Source: JAQVEB01 sp028698105 (lineage in GTDB: Bacteria; Bacteroidota; Bacteroidia; Bacteroidales; Dysgonomonadaceae). From it: a DNA stretch of 17,000 nucleotides. This document shows positions 7,081 through 14,116 of this stretch, in pieces. The DNA is taken from contig CAXYYA010000058.1 of assembly GCA_964293155.1 (NCBI GenBank), positions 1 through 17,000 of the forward strand. The letters run 5' to 3'. Positions within the stretch are counted from its first letter, which is position 1. Each line of letters opens with the position of its first letter. A program made the position numbers and the translations under genes. The notes below the pieces were generated by a model. It searched no databases and had not been told where the DNA came from. It worked only from the letters and a program-made list of their open reading frames with translations.

Positions 7081-8881
7081 AGCTGCTGGCTTTTTTCCAA
7101 AGTATTGATTTCTTTTTAATTGACTTATTTAATTGTAATCCAACTTCACCAGATGAAACCGCACTAACAGGTTTTCCATCAAGTTGAATGCCTTCAATTG
7201 TTGCAGATATGAATTTCCCATTCTTTTCAATTAAAATTTCTTCACCAAGCTTAAGTTCAATATTCTTTATATTAACGATGCAAACTCGACCATCCTTGAA
7301 GAATTCCTTAGGCTCATCTATTATCTCTTGAACATCGGGTTTTATCTCCACATAACCATATTTTAATAATTCTTGACGAGCTCTATTTTTGTCAATCAGT
7401 CCGTTTTCAATTTCCTCATAGAGATTAAAAAGTTGCCAAGTTGTAAGTAGCCCTCTTTCGTCATTAACTGCATCTTGTATTTGATTTTCCGTAAATGGTG
7501 GATTTTTACGATTTAGCGGAGGAAGATACCTTTGGTGATTTACAATGTACAATGCATAAACATCAAAGCTATTTCTTTCCTTGCATCTTCTGTATTTGAT
7601 TTTAGATATTTGACTACAATCTGAATCTGTCGATGTCCCTCCTATACCCTTACATTCTATTATCAATAACCCATTCTCTAATTCAATCTGGATATCTTCT
7701 TCTAAAACAGTATTTTCAGTATTTTGCTCGTCCACATTAATAACATTTTCAAATCCCAACCATTTTAGATACTTCTCTAATGCTTTTACTAATTCATCTC
7801 CTGATTCTGATAAAATATCATGAAGGAAAGAATATTTTCTCAAGTTAGATTCAATCTCTTTTTCTTTTGAGTTAATTTTTGCTTTGTATTCTTTCTCTAT
7901 TAATTCTTTATCATTTAGTAGTTCATTGTGATTTGGAAGCCAATAATCTTGATTTTGTTTCCAACTAAATGTTGTTGAAAATGGAAATAAATCAGGTAAT
8001 AAATCAGGTGCCTGTTTTGTTAGAAAATCATACAGAAATTCTTTCTTGTCACTAATCTGAGGAAAATAAAATAAGAACAATTCTTCCCGTTTTTCAATAA
8101 ATGATACAATGTCATTGCTTGAATTTTTAACAAGTGGTTTGTATTTCGGGTCTGGAATTCTTGACTCGTTTGACCAGGTTGTTGGATGATGGAACGTCTG
8201 ACTGTAAGTTGAGTCTTTCAAGCTCTTCTCCAACATATTCTTTAAATCTTGGCGCATATCCTCAATAATCATTTCCTTTCCGTATTTTGGTTCAGATAAC
8301 GGAACATATCCAGCATAAGAATAAATGTGATGCTTTTCAGAACTATTTCTTCTAGCAGACCCCTCGGAAATTATTATTGTTTCATATTCTATTTCATATG
8401 ATTCCATTGTAAAAGTAATTATCATATGGGGACGAGAGCCTATTTGACTTAATTGTCTATGTAGAATGACACTACTTAAAGGTCTCGGGTCAAAAATAGT
8501 CTCTGGGTAACTTGATAATAGAGAAATTGCACTTTTCCCTGTATGATTTTCTCTAAAATGGTCTTCTGGTTTATAATCAATAGTTTTACCATTCTTTAAA
8601 TCAATTATAAAAATGTCATATTCATGAATATTTGCAGGGAAATCATAATTTAAAAGTAGTTGGTGATTATCGTGTCGTCCTTTGTTAGGAACTTTTACTT
8701 TATTTCCAAGAGTCCCAGAATATACATTAAAGCCTGATTCACATAGATTCTTTACTACCTTCTCGTCGATATCAATACAACAAATCCTTGGTCTTTCATT
8801 AATTACTACTTTACTTTTTTCTTTAGCTTCTTCCATTTCTGACTTCACTTCTTTTAATTTCTTCCGTTTGAACATATTCAT
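7079..8881 (-). CDS. Nuclease with receiver-like N-terminus and EF-Tu domain 2-like C-terminus
   Basis: A 600-residue protein, the only gene of cassette 3. After a charged N-terminus, residues about 30-100 alternate strand and helix like a receiver or Rossmann fold (RICCIDID, YDIFIIDL). Residues about 260-370 are helical and partly coiled coil. A PD-(D/E)xK core follows: helix ALEKYLKWLGFENV (367-380), then EEDIQIELENGLLIIECKG (394-412), giving an acidic residue and E-C-K. A conserved-looking LTTWQLFNLYEE (479-490) comes after. Residues about 525-596 resemble the domain-2 beta barrel of EF-Tu-like translation factors (LGEEILIEKNGKF..., SGEVGLQL, KKKSILWK), but no GTPase domain is present. I do not know this combination. 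A role in defence is inferred from the nuclease core and the mobile context. The ATG at 8881 is 42 bp inside the cassette. Confidence 0.78.
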   Translation of the reverse strand: MNMFKRKKLKEVKSEMEEAKEKSKVVINERPRICCIDIDEKVVKNLCESGFNVYSGTLGNKVKVPNKGRHDNHQLLLNYDFPANIHEYDIFIIDLKNGKTIDYKPEDHFRENHTGKSAISLLSSYPETIFDPRPLSSVILHRQLSQIGSRPHMIITFTMESYEIEYETIIISEGSARRNSSEKHHIYSYAGYVPLSEPKYGKEMIIEDMRQDLKNMLEKSLKDSTYSQTFHHPTTWSNESRIPDPKYKPLVKNSSNDIVSFIEKREELFLFYFPQISDKKEFLYDFLTKQAPDLLPDLFPFSTTFSWKQNQDYWLPNHNELLNDKELIEKEYKAKINSKEKEIESNLRKYSFLHDILSESGDELVKALEKYLKWLGFENVINVDEQNTENTVLEEDIQIELENGLLIIECKGIGGTSTDSDCSQISKIKYRRCKERNSFDVYALYIVNHQRYLPPLNRKNPPFTENQIQDAVNDERGLLTTWQLFNLYEEIENGLIDKNRARQELLKYGYVEIKPDVQEIIDEPKEFFKDGRVCIVNIKNIELKLGEEILIEKNGKFISATIEGIQLDGKPVSAVSSGEVGLQLNKSIKKKSILWKKASS

Positions 8882-8921
8882 TGTTTTATAGAATGTAGGG
8901 GTCTTTTTTAAGCTTGCAGCT

Positions 8922-9043
8922 AACGGTCGAGTGTAAGTGCCGTAAGGGATTGCGGGTGATTTCCTATCAAGTTACACGAAAAGTTAAAGCGGACTTCTGA
9001 CCTTCGCAAACCTCTGAAACCCTTATGGCATTTACACTTTGTT
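8922..9043 (-). other. attC-like site 3 (closes cassette 4)
   Basis: This 122-bp site runs from AAC (8922-8924) to GTT (9041-9043) and is identical to site 2 except for one base. Left outer bases GCAGCTAAC are complementary to GTTAGCTGC at the right of site 2. Right outer bases GTTGTGCGG are complementary to CCGCACAAC at 9772-9780. Near identity of sites 2 and 3, with unrelated genes between, fits recent acquisition of cassettes of one attC type. Confidence 0.72.
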
Positions 9044-9056
9044 GTGCGGTCGTGCT

Positions 9057-9413
9057 TTATTTTATCCTCTCTCCAAGTATTATTTTCGGCATTGTTGTTA
9101 AACATCGGTTGAATTGTTTGTAAAATTTTTCTAATCCAGATTTTGTTGCTACTACGGCATGAATCAATTCGTTTTCAAGTTCCCAGTATAAAATATAAGT
9201 CACGCTTTCTGGTTTTCTTGTCAGTCGGATTGCAGGTTCTCAATTTTTTACCGAATTAAAGTCCTTTTGTCTATGTGTCCTTTTGATATATTTTACATCA
9301 GTCACACCTACAAAGGATTTATGATGTTCTGCGACTTCTTCAATCAATTTTTCAAATTCATCTACCTTGTCAGGCTTTACCTCATAAATACAAATCTCTG
9401 AGAAAGTACTCAT
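9057..9413 (-). pseudogene. Dimeric alpha/beta-barrel (ABM-like) protein gene broken by an in-frame TGA
   Basis: Reading the minus strand from ATG at 9413 gives 57 residues (MSTFSEICIYEVKPDKVDEF...), then TGA at 9242-9240, then 60 more residues in the same frame ending IIKGER-like (ILGERIK) and TAA at 9059-9057. The full 118 codons have the size and strand-helix pattern of small ferredoxin-like dimeric barrels such as the antibiotic-biosynthesis monooxygenase family. The stop precedes EPAIRL and could come from TGG (Trp) by one change. The ATG overlaps the stop of the upstream membrane gene as ATGA, so the two were translated in series. It is the second gene of cassette 4. It could also be a sequencing error; other genes here use TGA as stop, so recoding is unlikely. 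Confidence 0.72.
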
Positions 9414-9733
9414 TTTTTAGTCAAAGTTTTATTAATTGAAAATCCAAGTAGTCCACCTAAAATTGTTGTCATTATGGTTATTGGTATCAATGAAACAGGC
9501 TCTTTCCAACCAATCAAAATTGCAGTTGGTAATAAAACCAAGAAGGCGGTCAAAATACCTTTGATTATCGAATTGATATTTAAATCAATCGTTGCAATTA
9601 GAAATCCGACAACTACCCACATAGTAAATGCAGATATATTTGCATCCCATGTCAGGTTTTGCAAAATCATAGGAATTACATCAATAATACCAGCAACAAT
9701 GCCTAATAATAATCCAATTTTAATTTTTTTCAT
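9410..9733 (-). CDS. Small four-helix integral membrane protein
   Basis: A 107-residue, very hydrophobic protein with about four transmembrane helices: residues 5-25 (IGLLLGIVAGIIDVIPMIL), 36-50, 58-76 (IKGILTAFLVLLPTAILIG) and 82-101. It has a Lys-rich tail (KTLTKK). Helices rich in Gly near the ends and an IIDVIPM segment resemble small bacterial membrane proteins of unknown function; I cannot name the family. The ATG at 9733 lies 46 bp inside cassette 4, closest to the integrase and to the promoter candidate at 9784-9791. Its TGA stop overlaps the ATG of the broken barrel gene by 4 bp. Confidence 0.78.
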   Translation of the reverse strand: MKKIKIGLLLGIVAGIIDVIPMILQNLTWDANISAFTMWVVVGFLIATIDLNINSIIKGILTAFLVLLPTAILIGWKEPVSLIPITIMTTILGGLLGFSINKTLTKK

Positions 9734-9771
9734 ATCTTATCAATTTAGTAGTCTGCTGTCTTTTTAGCATG

Positions 9772-9780
9772 CCGCACAAC
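9772..9780 (-). other. attI-like recombination half-site
   Basis: CCGCACAAC on the plus strand reads GTTGTGCGG on the minus strand. It is the complement-matched end of cattle-style cassette 4 whose attC (site 3) ends GTTGTGCGG. Unlike sites 1-3 there is no palindromic partner to its right. A lone core between the integrase gene and the first cassette is the place of attI in integrons. It is 164 bp from the integrase ATG. Confidence 0.5.
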
Positions 9781-9783
9781 GCA

Positions 9784-9791
9784 CAAATATA
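9784..9791 (-). promoter_or_regulatory. Candidate array promoter (-7 box)
   Basis: The minus strand reads TATATTTG, fitting the Bacteroidota -7 consensus TAnnTTTG. A start about 7 nt on would be near 9777, almost at the cassette junction, so it would drive the first cassette gene. No clear -33 TTG was found at the right distance, so support is weak. Confidence 0.35.
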
Positions 9792-9882
9792 CGCACATTT
9801 CTCCAGAAGTAAATATAATCTGGGAAATTTTTGGAATAAGTTTACTCACTGAAGGATAAAATTAATTTTATATCTGATTATT

Positions 9883-9915
9883 TTGTATATCATAACCAAA
9901 AGATGCATATATTTG
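9883..9915 (+). promoter_or_regulatory. Candidate integrase promoter
   Basis: TATATTTG at 9908-9915 fits TAnnTTTG, 28 bp before the integrase ATG. TTG at 9883-9885 is a possible -33 element, but the 22-bp gap is longer than usual. Confidence 0.4.
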
Positions 9916-9943
9916 CAACATACTTGATATATAAAATAAATGT

Positions 9944-11011
9944 ATGGACTTATCAAAATTCACTTTTTCATTTTCGCAACATAAGGAAAAAGATGTGATT
10001 TTTATAAAATTTCCGTTTTCTTATGAATTAAAAAATCAATTAAAAGAACGCTTTCCCTCTGTCAGGTGGAGTTCTTCCAACAAAATGTGGTATCTTCCGG
10101 ATATACCTTCGGTGAGAAATGCATTGCAGCTGGAACAGAGAGGTGCCGAAGTTAAGCAAATGGAAAAAATACATATAGTAAATCAGCCGGCTCTATCTGA
10201 ATTTGTAAATCAATTAAAATTAAAAGCATATAGTTCCAATACCATTCGAATGTATGTGTCGGAATTTTCGCATTTATTAGTACTGCTGCAATCTTTCCCT
10301 GTTGAAAAACTAACGCCCGATCGGTTAAAATCATATTTCTTATATTGCGTGGAAAAAGAAAAACTGAAAGAGAGAAAACTGAACGGCAAAATAAACGCTA
10401 TAAAGTTTTATTTTGAACAGGTATTGCATCGCCCAAAAATGTTTTTTGATATTCCCCGGCCTAAAAAACCGGTTACCCTTCCAAAAATGTTAAGTAAAAA
10501 GGAAATAATTAAAATTTTTAATGAGGTGGAAAATCCCAAACATCTGCTTCTACTTAAACTCTGTTATGGAATGGGCTTGCGAGTAAGCGAAATTGTAAAC
10601 CTGAAGATAAGTGATATAGACAGCACAAGAATGCAGGTACTAATTGCCGGCGCAAAAGGAAAAAAAGACCGTTATGTGAATTTACCGGAATCAATATTGT
10701 CTTTATTAAGGAGTTATTATTTGGAATACAGACCAAAAGAATGGTTGTTTGAGGGTCAATATGGAGGGCAATATTCCAAAAGCAGCGCACAACAGGTTTT
10801 CAAACGAGCGATGAAAAAAGCAAAAGTGAATAAAAAAATAGGTATTCACGGCCTCAGACACAGCTATGCCACACATTTGCTGGAGGGTGGGGCAGATTTA
10901 CGTTTTATTCAAGAGCTTTTGGGGCATCATTCCATTAAAACTACTCAAATCTATACGCATGTTACAGATGTTTCAAAAGCAAAAATAAGAAGTCCGCTGG
11001 ATTCGCTTTGA
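9944..11011 (+). CDS. Tyrosine recombinase, integron-integrase-like, with extra N-terminal domain
   Basis: A 355-residue site-specific recombinase. Catalytic residues are visible: Arg213 (GLRVSEI), Lys in GAKGKKDR (about 238-241), His302 and Arg305 (HGLRH), His328 (LGHH) and Tyr337 (IYTHV). The SAM-like core-binding domain covers about 82-165. The end, IRSPLDSL, resembles the conserved C-terminus of IntI, but similar ends occur in other Bacteroidota recombinases. The extra stretch IntI proteins carry between the catalytic Lys and HxxR seems absent (about 60 residues here). Residues 1-75 form an added domain (VIFIKFPFSYELKNQLKERF then RWSSSNKMWYLPD) that recalls the HARP-type fold; this is a loose resemblance. 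It is divergent from the cassette array, with a lone recombination half-site in between, which supports a role as array integrase. It could alternatively be an unrelated Xer-like integrase. Confidence 0.88.
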   Translation: MDLSKFTFSFSQHKEKDVIFIKFPFSYELKNQLKERFPSVRWSSSNKMWYLPDIPSVRNALQLEQRGAEVKQMEKIHIVNQPALSEFVNQLKLKAYSSNTIRMYVSEFSHLLVLLQSFPVEKLTPDRLKSYFLYCVEKEKLKERKLNGKINAIKFYFEQVLHRPKMFFDIPRPKKPVTLPKMLSKKEIIKIFNEVENPKHLLLLKLCYGMGLRVSEIVNLKISDIDSTRMQVLIAGAKGKKDRYVNLPESILSLLRSYYLEYRPKEWLFEGQYGGQYSKSSAQQVFKRAMKKAKVNKKIGIHGLRHSYATHLLEGGADLRFIQELLGHHSIKTTQIYTHVTDVSKAKIRSPLDSL

Positions 11012-11412
11012 ATCTATATTTCTGAGATATTTCTCATGTGAAATTGAGCACGAATGAGCTGATCCATACTTCATGCTGTATTATACTGTGTGCTTTTGAT
11101 GCAGTTTTAACGATTACGGAGATTATAAACTCAGCCTAAGCGAGCTTACGGGAACATCGCAGGCAAAAGCGCAATTCCCGAAAACCGATCATGAAAACAT
11201 TTCCCACCGCTAATTCATTTTACTATAAAATGTTTTACCCGCACATACCATCGGATTCTATCGTTTGTTGATTTCAGATATCAGATATCATACAAGACAG
11301 AACGGATTAGTATATTAAAATATCTTATAAATTGAAAAACTGTTCAGATTCTTTATTTTTCACGCCACGAATACCCATCTCTTTCTTTTATAAGGGCTAT
11401 TCATAGTTAATA

Positions 11413-11469
11413 ATCATGCTATACTGTATAAATTATGACTATTTCATAAAATATATCATGCTATACTGT
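11413..11469 (+). repeat. Direct repeat ATCATGCTATACTGT x2
   Basis: Identical 15-bp copies lie at 11413-11427 and 11455-11469, a 42-bp period of four helical turns. A looser version (TCATGCTGTATTATACTGT) is at 11071-11089. The spacing suits protein binding sites upstream of the regulator gene. Confidence 0.6.
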
Positions 11470-11482
11470 TCTGAAATGCATG

Positions 11483-11604
11483 ATACAAAGGTTTGTATTA
11501 TACAAAATTGTTCAATATTTCATGAATCATTGAGGTGACCAGATTATTTTTACTATAATAACCCTCGAAAAAAGGTATATAATATACAAAACTGAACAAT
11601 ATTA
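11483..11604 (+). repeat. ATACAAA inverted repeat and related direct repeats
   Basis: ATACAAAGGTTTGTAT at 11483-11498 is a perfect 7-bp inverted repeat with a 2-bp centre. The related sequence TATACAAAAyTGwwCAATATT occurs at 11499-11519 and again at 11583-11603. The group lies 125-245 bp before the AraC-type gene and looks like a set of operator half-sites. Confidence 0.5.
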
Positions 11605-11690
11605 CATTTTATTTTCAGCATATATAATAGAAATTACTCAATATAACATGATTTATGGCGATATTTCACCGTTCATCAAAATAAAAAAAT

Positions 11691-11698
11691 TATCTTTG
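11691..11698 (+). promoter_or_regulatory. Candidate promoter of the AraC-type gene (-7 box)
   Basis: TATCTTTG matches the Bacteroidota -7 consensus TAnnTTTG exactly and would start transcription near 11705, about 24 nt before the ATG. No good -33 TTG was seen, which may suit an activated promoter. Confidence 0.45.
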
Positions 11699-11728
11699 TA
11701 AATAACAAACAACCTGAAACACATTTAT

Positions 11729-12151
11729 ATGGCTCGATTTTATCAACTAACGGCAGCAGATTTATATCGCATATTGGTTCCGCAAAGCAAGCAAAATTCT
11801 TATTCGGTTGTGCAAACGTCCGGTGTAGATGCTGTTTGCCCCGAAATGCTTATTCTGTTCGGAAAAAATTTACTCAGATATGGGAAAGGTACTTTAAAAT
11901 CGCACGCATCGCTGCTTGAAGTTGATCAAACGGAATTCCGGTTTGCCGTAAAAGCCCTTACGGGAAAGTCATATAACACTTTTGTGGAAGATTTTCTGGT
12001 ATTTATCGTGCGCGAATCGTTGGGTGACTTTCCCGAACACGGAGAAATAAAAAAGAACGCACGTAAACTGGGATTTTCAGAATCAGGACTCTATCGTTTC
12101 ATGAAACGAAAAATGAAAAGAACCCCCACGGGAAGAACATGGGGGTATTGA
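11729..12151 (+). CDS. Small AraC-type DNA-binding protein
   Basis: A 140-residue protein whose C-terminal 70 residues fit the AraC/XylS DNA-binding fold: FRFAVKALTGKSYNTFVEDF as the first helix-turn-helix region, then IKKNARKLGFSESGLYRFMK as the second, with the typical GF.s.s.l.rf.k spacing followed by TP. The N-terminal 65 residues are too short for a cupin sensor domain, so it is a compact regulator with no clear ligand domain. The gene ends in a GC-rich inverted repeat (ACCCCCA at 12122-12128, TGGGGGT at 12140-12146) that alters the usual family ending, so the last few residues may not be original. It is convergent with the pirin gene, 93 bp apart. Confidence 0.7.
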   Translation: MARFYQLTAADLYRILVPQSKQNSYSVVQTSGVDAVCPEMLILFGKNLLRYGKGTLKSHASLLEVDQTEFRFAVKALTGKSYNTFVEDFLVFIVRESLGDFPEHGEIKKNARKLGFSESGLYRFMKRKMKRTPTGRTWGY

Positions 12152-12244
12152 TGAGTGTTATTCGTTAAGAAACGGAGCAAATCCGCACCGGATTCACAAA
12201 ATCAAATACTTTTGAAAGTTATATTGAGAACACTGAACAGTGGT

Positions 12245-13102
12245 TTAAACTTCACCAGCCGGTTTATGTTTAATAAACGTTCCGTTTTCCAGTTCCTCGA
12301 AAGCCTCGTTTAATTCTTCCCGCGTATTCATCACAATGGGGCCGCCCCAGGCGATAGGCTCATGCAACGAATTGCCCGACAGCAAAAACAATCGCAATCC
12401 ATTTTCACCGGCGTTGATTTTAACCTGCGTACCGTTATCGAAAAGAATGGCGCTGCGCGAAGTTATCTCGGTTTCTTTTTCACCGAACTTACCTTCACCT
12501 TCAACTATATACGTGAATAAATTGGAACCTTCTTCGGTGGATATGTGCATTGTTTTACCCGGATAAACCGTTACATCCAAATAAAGCACCTTCACAAAAT
12601 CGGCCTGCATAGCGCCGTCGGTTCCGTTATAGCTGCCGGATATGATGCGAATTTCTCCGTTTTCATCCGTTATTACCGGAATCATCTCGGCCGTTATATC
12701 GCGATAAGCGGGCTCGGTCATCTTGTCCTTTTGCGGTAAATTCACCCACAGTTGCGCCCCCAGCATCCGTTGGGAGGCGATGGGCATTTCCTGATGCAAG
12801 ATGCCGCTTCCGGCCGTCATCCACTGGCATCCTCCCGCGTTAATGGTTCCCTTGTTCCCGAGGCTGTCCTCATGATCAATGCGCCCGCTTATAAGGTAGG
12901 TAACCGTTTCAATTCCGCGATGCGGGTGCCACGGAAACCCTTTCACGTAATCATCGGGATTGGATGAATCAAACGCATCCAACATTAAAAAAGGATCAAA
13001 ACCGCGGGTATCGCGATAGCCGAAAACCCTTACCAGATGCACGCCTGCGCCATCAACCTGAGACGTACCTTTTACTATCTTAACAACTTCTCTTGTTTTC
13101 AT
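12245..13102 (-). CDS. Pirin family protein
   Basis: A 285-residue bicupin of the pirin/YhaK family. Iron ligands of pirins are present in the N-terminal cupin: His59 and His61 (HPHRGIETVTYL), His103 and Glu105 (ILHQEMP). The second cupin covers about 170-270. Some bacterial pirins oxidise quercetin, and others modulate enzymes or regulators, so the role is open. The ATG at 13102 is preferred; a TTG at 13129 would add nine residues without family support. It is divergent from the patatin gene, sharing a 153-bp intergenic region. Confidence 0.93.
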   Translation of the reverse strand: MKTREVVKIVKGTSQVDGAGVHLVRVFGYRDTRGFDPFLMLDAFDSSNPDDYVKGFPWHPHRGIETVTYLISGRIDHEDSLGNKGTINAGGCQWMTAGSGILHQEMPIASQRMLGAQLWVNLPQKDKMTEPAYRDITAEMIPVITDENGEIRIISGSYNGTDGAMQADFVKVLYLDVTVYPGKTMHISTEEGSNLFTYIVEGEGKFGEKETEITSRSAILFDNGTQVKINAGENGLRLFLLSGNSLHEPIAWGGPIVMNTREELNEAFEELENGTFIKHKPAGEV

Positions 13103-13255
13103 TTTTTTGTTTTTGATGCAAGTTAGCAAGATTTGTTTGTTTTACAAAATTTGATAATTATTGATTCTCTATAGCACACGGATGTTTTGTATAACCGATT
13201 TTTTTTATCAATTTTGTAAAAAGATTTGTTGTTCAAAATTTTAGGCTTTTCAATT

Positions 13256-14116
13256 ATGTCGTTACTCGAACCCAAATATCGTTACAATTTAGGCTACGCG
13301 CTAAGTGGGGGTGGAGCTAAAGGTTTTGCACATTTGGGAGCGCTAAAGGTGCTGGAACAACATGAATTAAAGCCCGACGTTATTGTTGGAACAAGTGCCG
13401 GTTCTCTGGCCGGGGTTTTCTATGCCGACGGTTTCCACCCCGACGAAATAACCGAGCTTTTCCGAAAAAAAGAATTCCGTGAGTTTGCCGAGTTTACTAT
13501 TCCCATAGCTGGTTTCTTTAAAAGTTCGGGGCTGCACACGTTTCTTAAAAACAATCTCAGGGCCAAGACTTTCGAGGAGCTCCAAATTCCGTTTATCAGC
13601 GTCGCCACGGATTGGGAAAAGGCAAAAACGGTAGCTTTTTCCGAAGGAAAAAATCTGATTGATGCGGTAGTCGCTTCATGTACGGTTCCCATCGTTTTTC
13701 ATCCCGTGTTGATTGACGATATTGCATACGTTGACGGGGGACTTTTCAAGAATTTCCCTGTTTCGGTGATTCGGAAGGACTGCAAATATGTGATCGGTGT
13801 GAACGTTTCTTTGATGGTTCCTCCGGCCGAAAAAACCAACATCAAAAAAATCGCGGAGCGAACGTTCAACCTTATGTCTAATTCCAATACATTGCCTGAC
13901 AGAAAATTATGCGATATATTGATCGAAACCGCCGGACTGGAGAAATACACCATGTTCGACCTGAACAACATTGAGAAAATATCGGAAATAGGCCGTATTA
14001 CGGCCGACGAAAGGATGCAGGAAAATGACGCTAAAAGAATCGTATCCCGGTGTTTGCGTTATAAAGAATTGAGCGAAAAAATTACGCCTTACATTAAACA
14101 AGTGAAAAGAAGATGA
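13256..14116 (+). CDS. Patatin-like phospholipase (RssA/NTE type)
   Basis: A 286-residue serine lipid hydrolase. It has the oxyanion motif GGGAKG (18-23), nucleophile Ser47 in GTSAG (45-49), and the catalytic Asp160 in DGG. No signal peptide or membrane helix is seen, so it is likely cytoplasmic. ATG at 13256 is preferred; a TTG at 13226 would add ten residues. The TGA stop overlaps the ATG of the next gene as ATGA, so the glycosidase is probably translationally coupled. Confidence 0.92.
   Translation: MSLLEPKYRYNLGYALSGGGAKGFAHLGALKVLEQHELKPDVIVGTSAGSLAGVFYADGFHPDEITELFRKKEFREFAEFTIPIAGFFKSSGLHTFLKNNLRAKTFEELQIPFISVATDWEKAKTVAFSEGKNLIDAVVASCTVPIVFHPVLIDDIAYVDGGLFKNFPVSVIRKDCKYVIGVNVSLMVPPAEKTNIKKIAERTFNLMSNSNTLPDRKLCDILIETAGLEKYTMFDLNNIEKISEIGRITADERMQENDAKRIVSRCLRYKELSEKITPYIKQVKRR

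Larger units (their letters stand above)
1466..11011 (-). mobile_element. Integron-like cassette array with divergent recombinase
   Basis: Four cassettes read on the minus strand away from a plus-strand tyrosine recombinase. Taking the cut as G^TT of each core, cassette 4 is 9779-8924 (856 bp), cassette 3 is 8923-6961 (1963 bp), cassette 2 is 6960-5452 (1509 bp), and cassette 1 runs from 5451 to the group II intron junction near 1465. Each cassette begins with short sequence, carries one or two minus-strand genes, and ends in an attC-like palindrome. The two ends of each cassette are complementary (9-10 bp for cassettes 4, 3 and 2; about 7 bp plus a further TACT match for cassette 1), as expected for circular cassettes linearised at attC. 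Gene leaders are short (29-46 bp in cassettes 2-4), and I see no TAnnTTTG box in the leaders of cassettes 1-3. The layout matches integrons; the assignment is inferred from architecture, because the recombinase is not a canonical IntI. Confidence 0.72.
11012..11728. other. AT-rich intergenic spacer with repeats, no clear gene
   Basis: These 717 bp hold no convincing gene. A short open stretch near 11116-11217 (NDYGDYKLSLSELTGTSQAK...) could be the tail of a decayed gene, but it lacks a start. The second half carries several short repeats and one inverted repeat listed separately. Composition becomes very AT-rich from about 11320. Confidence 0.6.

Noticed and set aside
5450..9043. attC-like elements as ordinary MITEs or terminators
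   Set aside because: No target duplication is seen, and each cassette has its own matching outer bases, which MITE insertion would not give. A secondary role in termination remains possible.
8920..9105. 61-codon open frame on the minus strand
   Set aside because: It lies across attC-like site 3, which is conserved as a palindrome and nearly identical to site 2. It also overlaps the 3' end of the broken barrel gene, so coding is not supported.
9240..9242. TGA read as an amino acid (recoding or selenocysteine)
   Set aside because: TGA ends other genes in the window, such as the patatin and membrane protein genes, and no special stem-loop was recognised after it. A simple nonsense change is more likely.
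11116..11217. Possible gene remnant (NDYGDYKLSLSELTGTSQ)
   Set aside because: About 33 codons after a stop, with no start and no family recognised; it may be chance.
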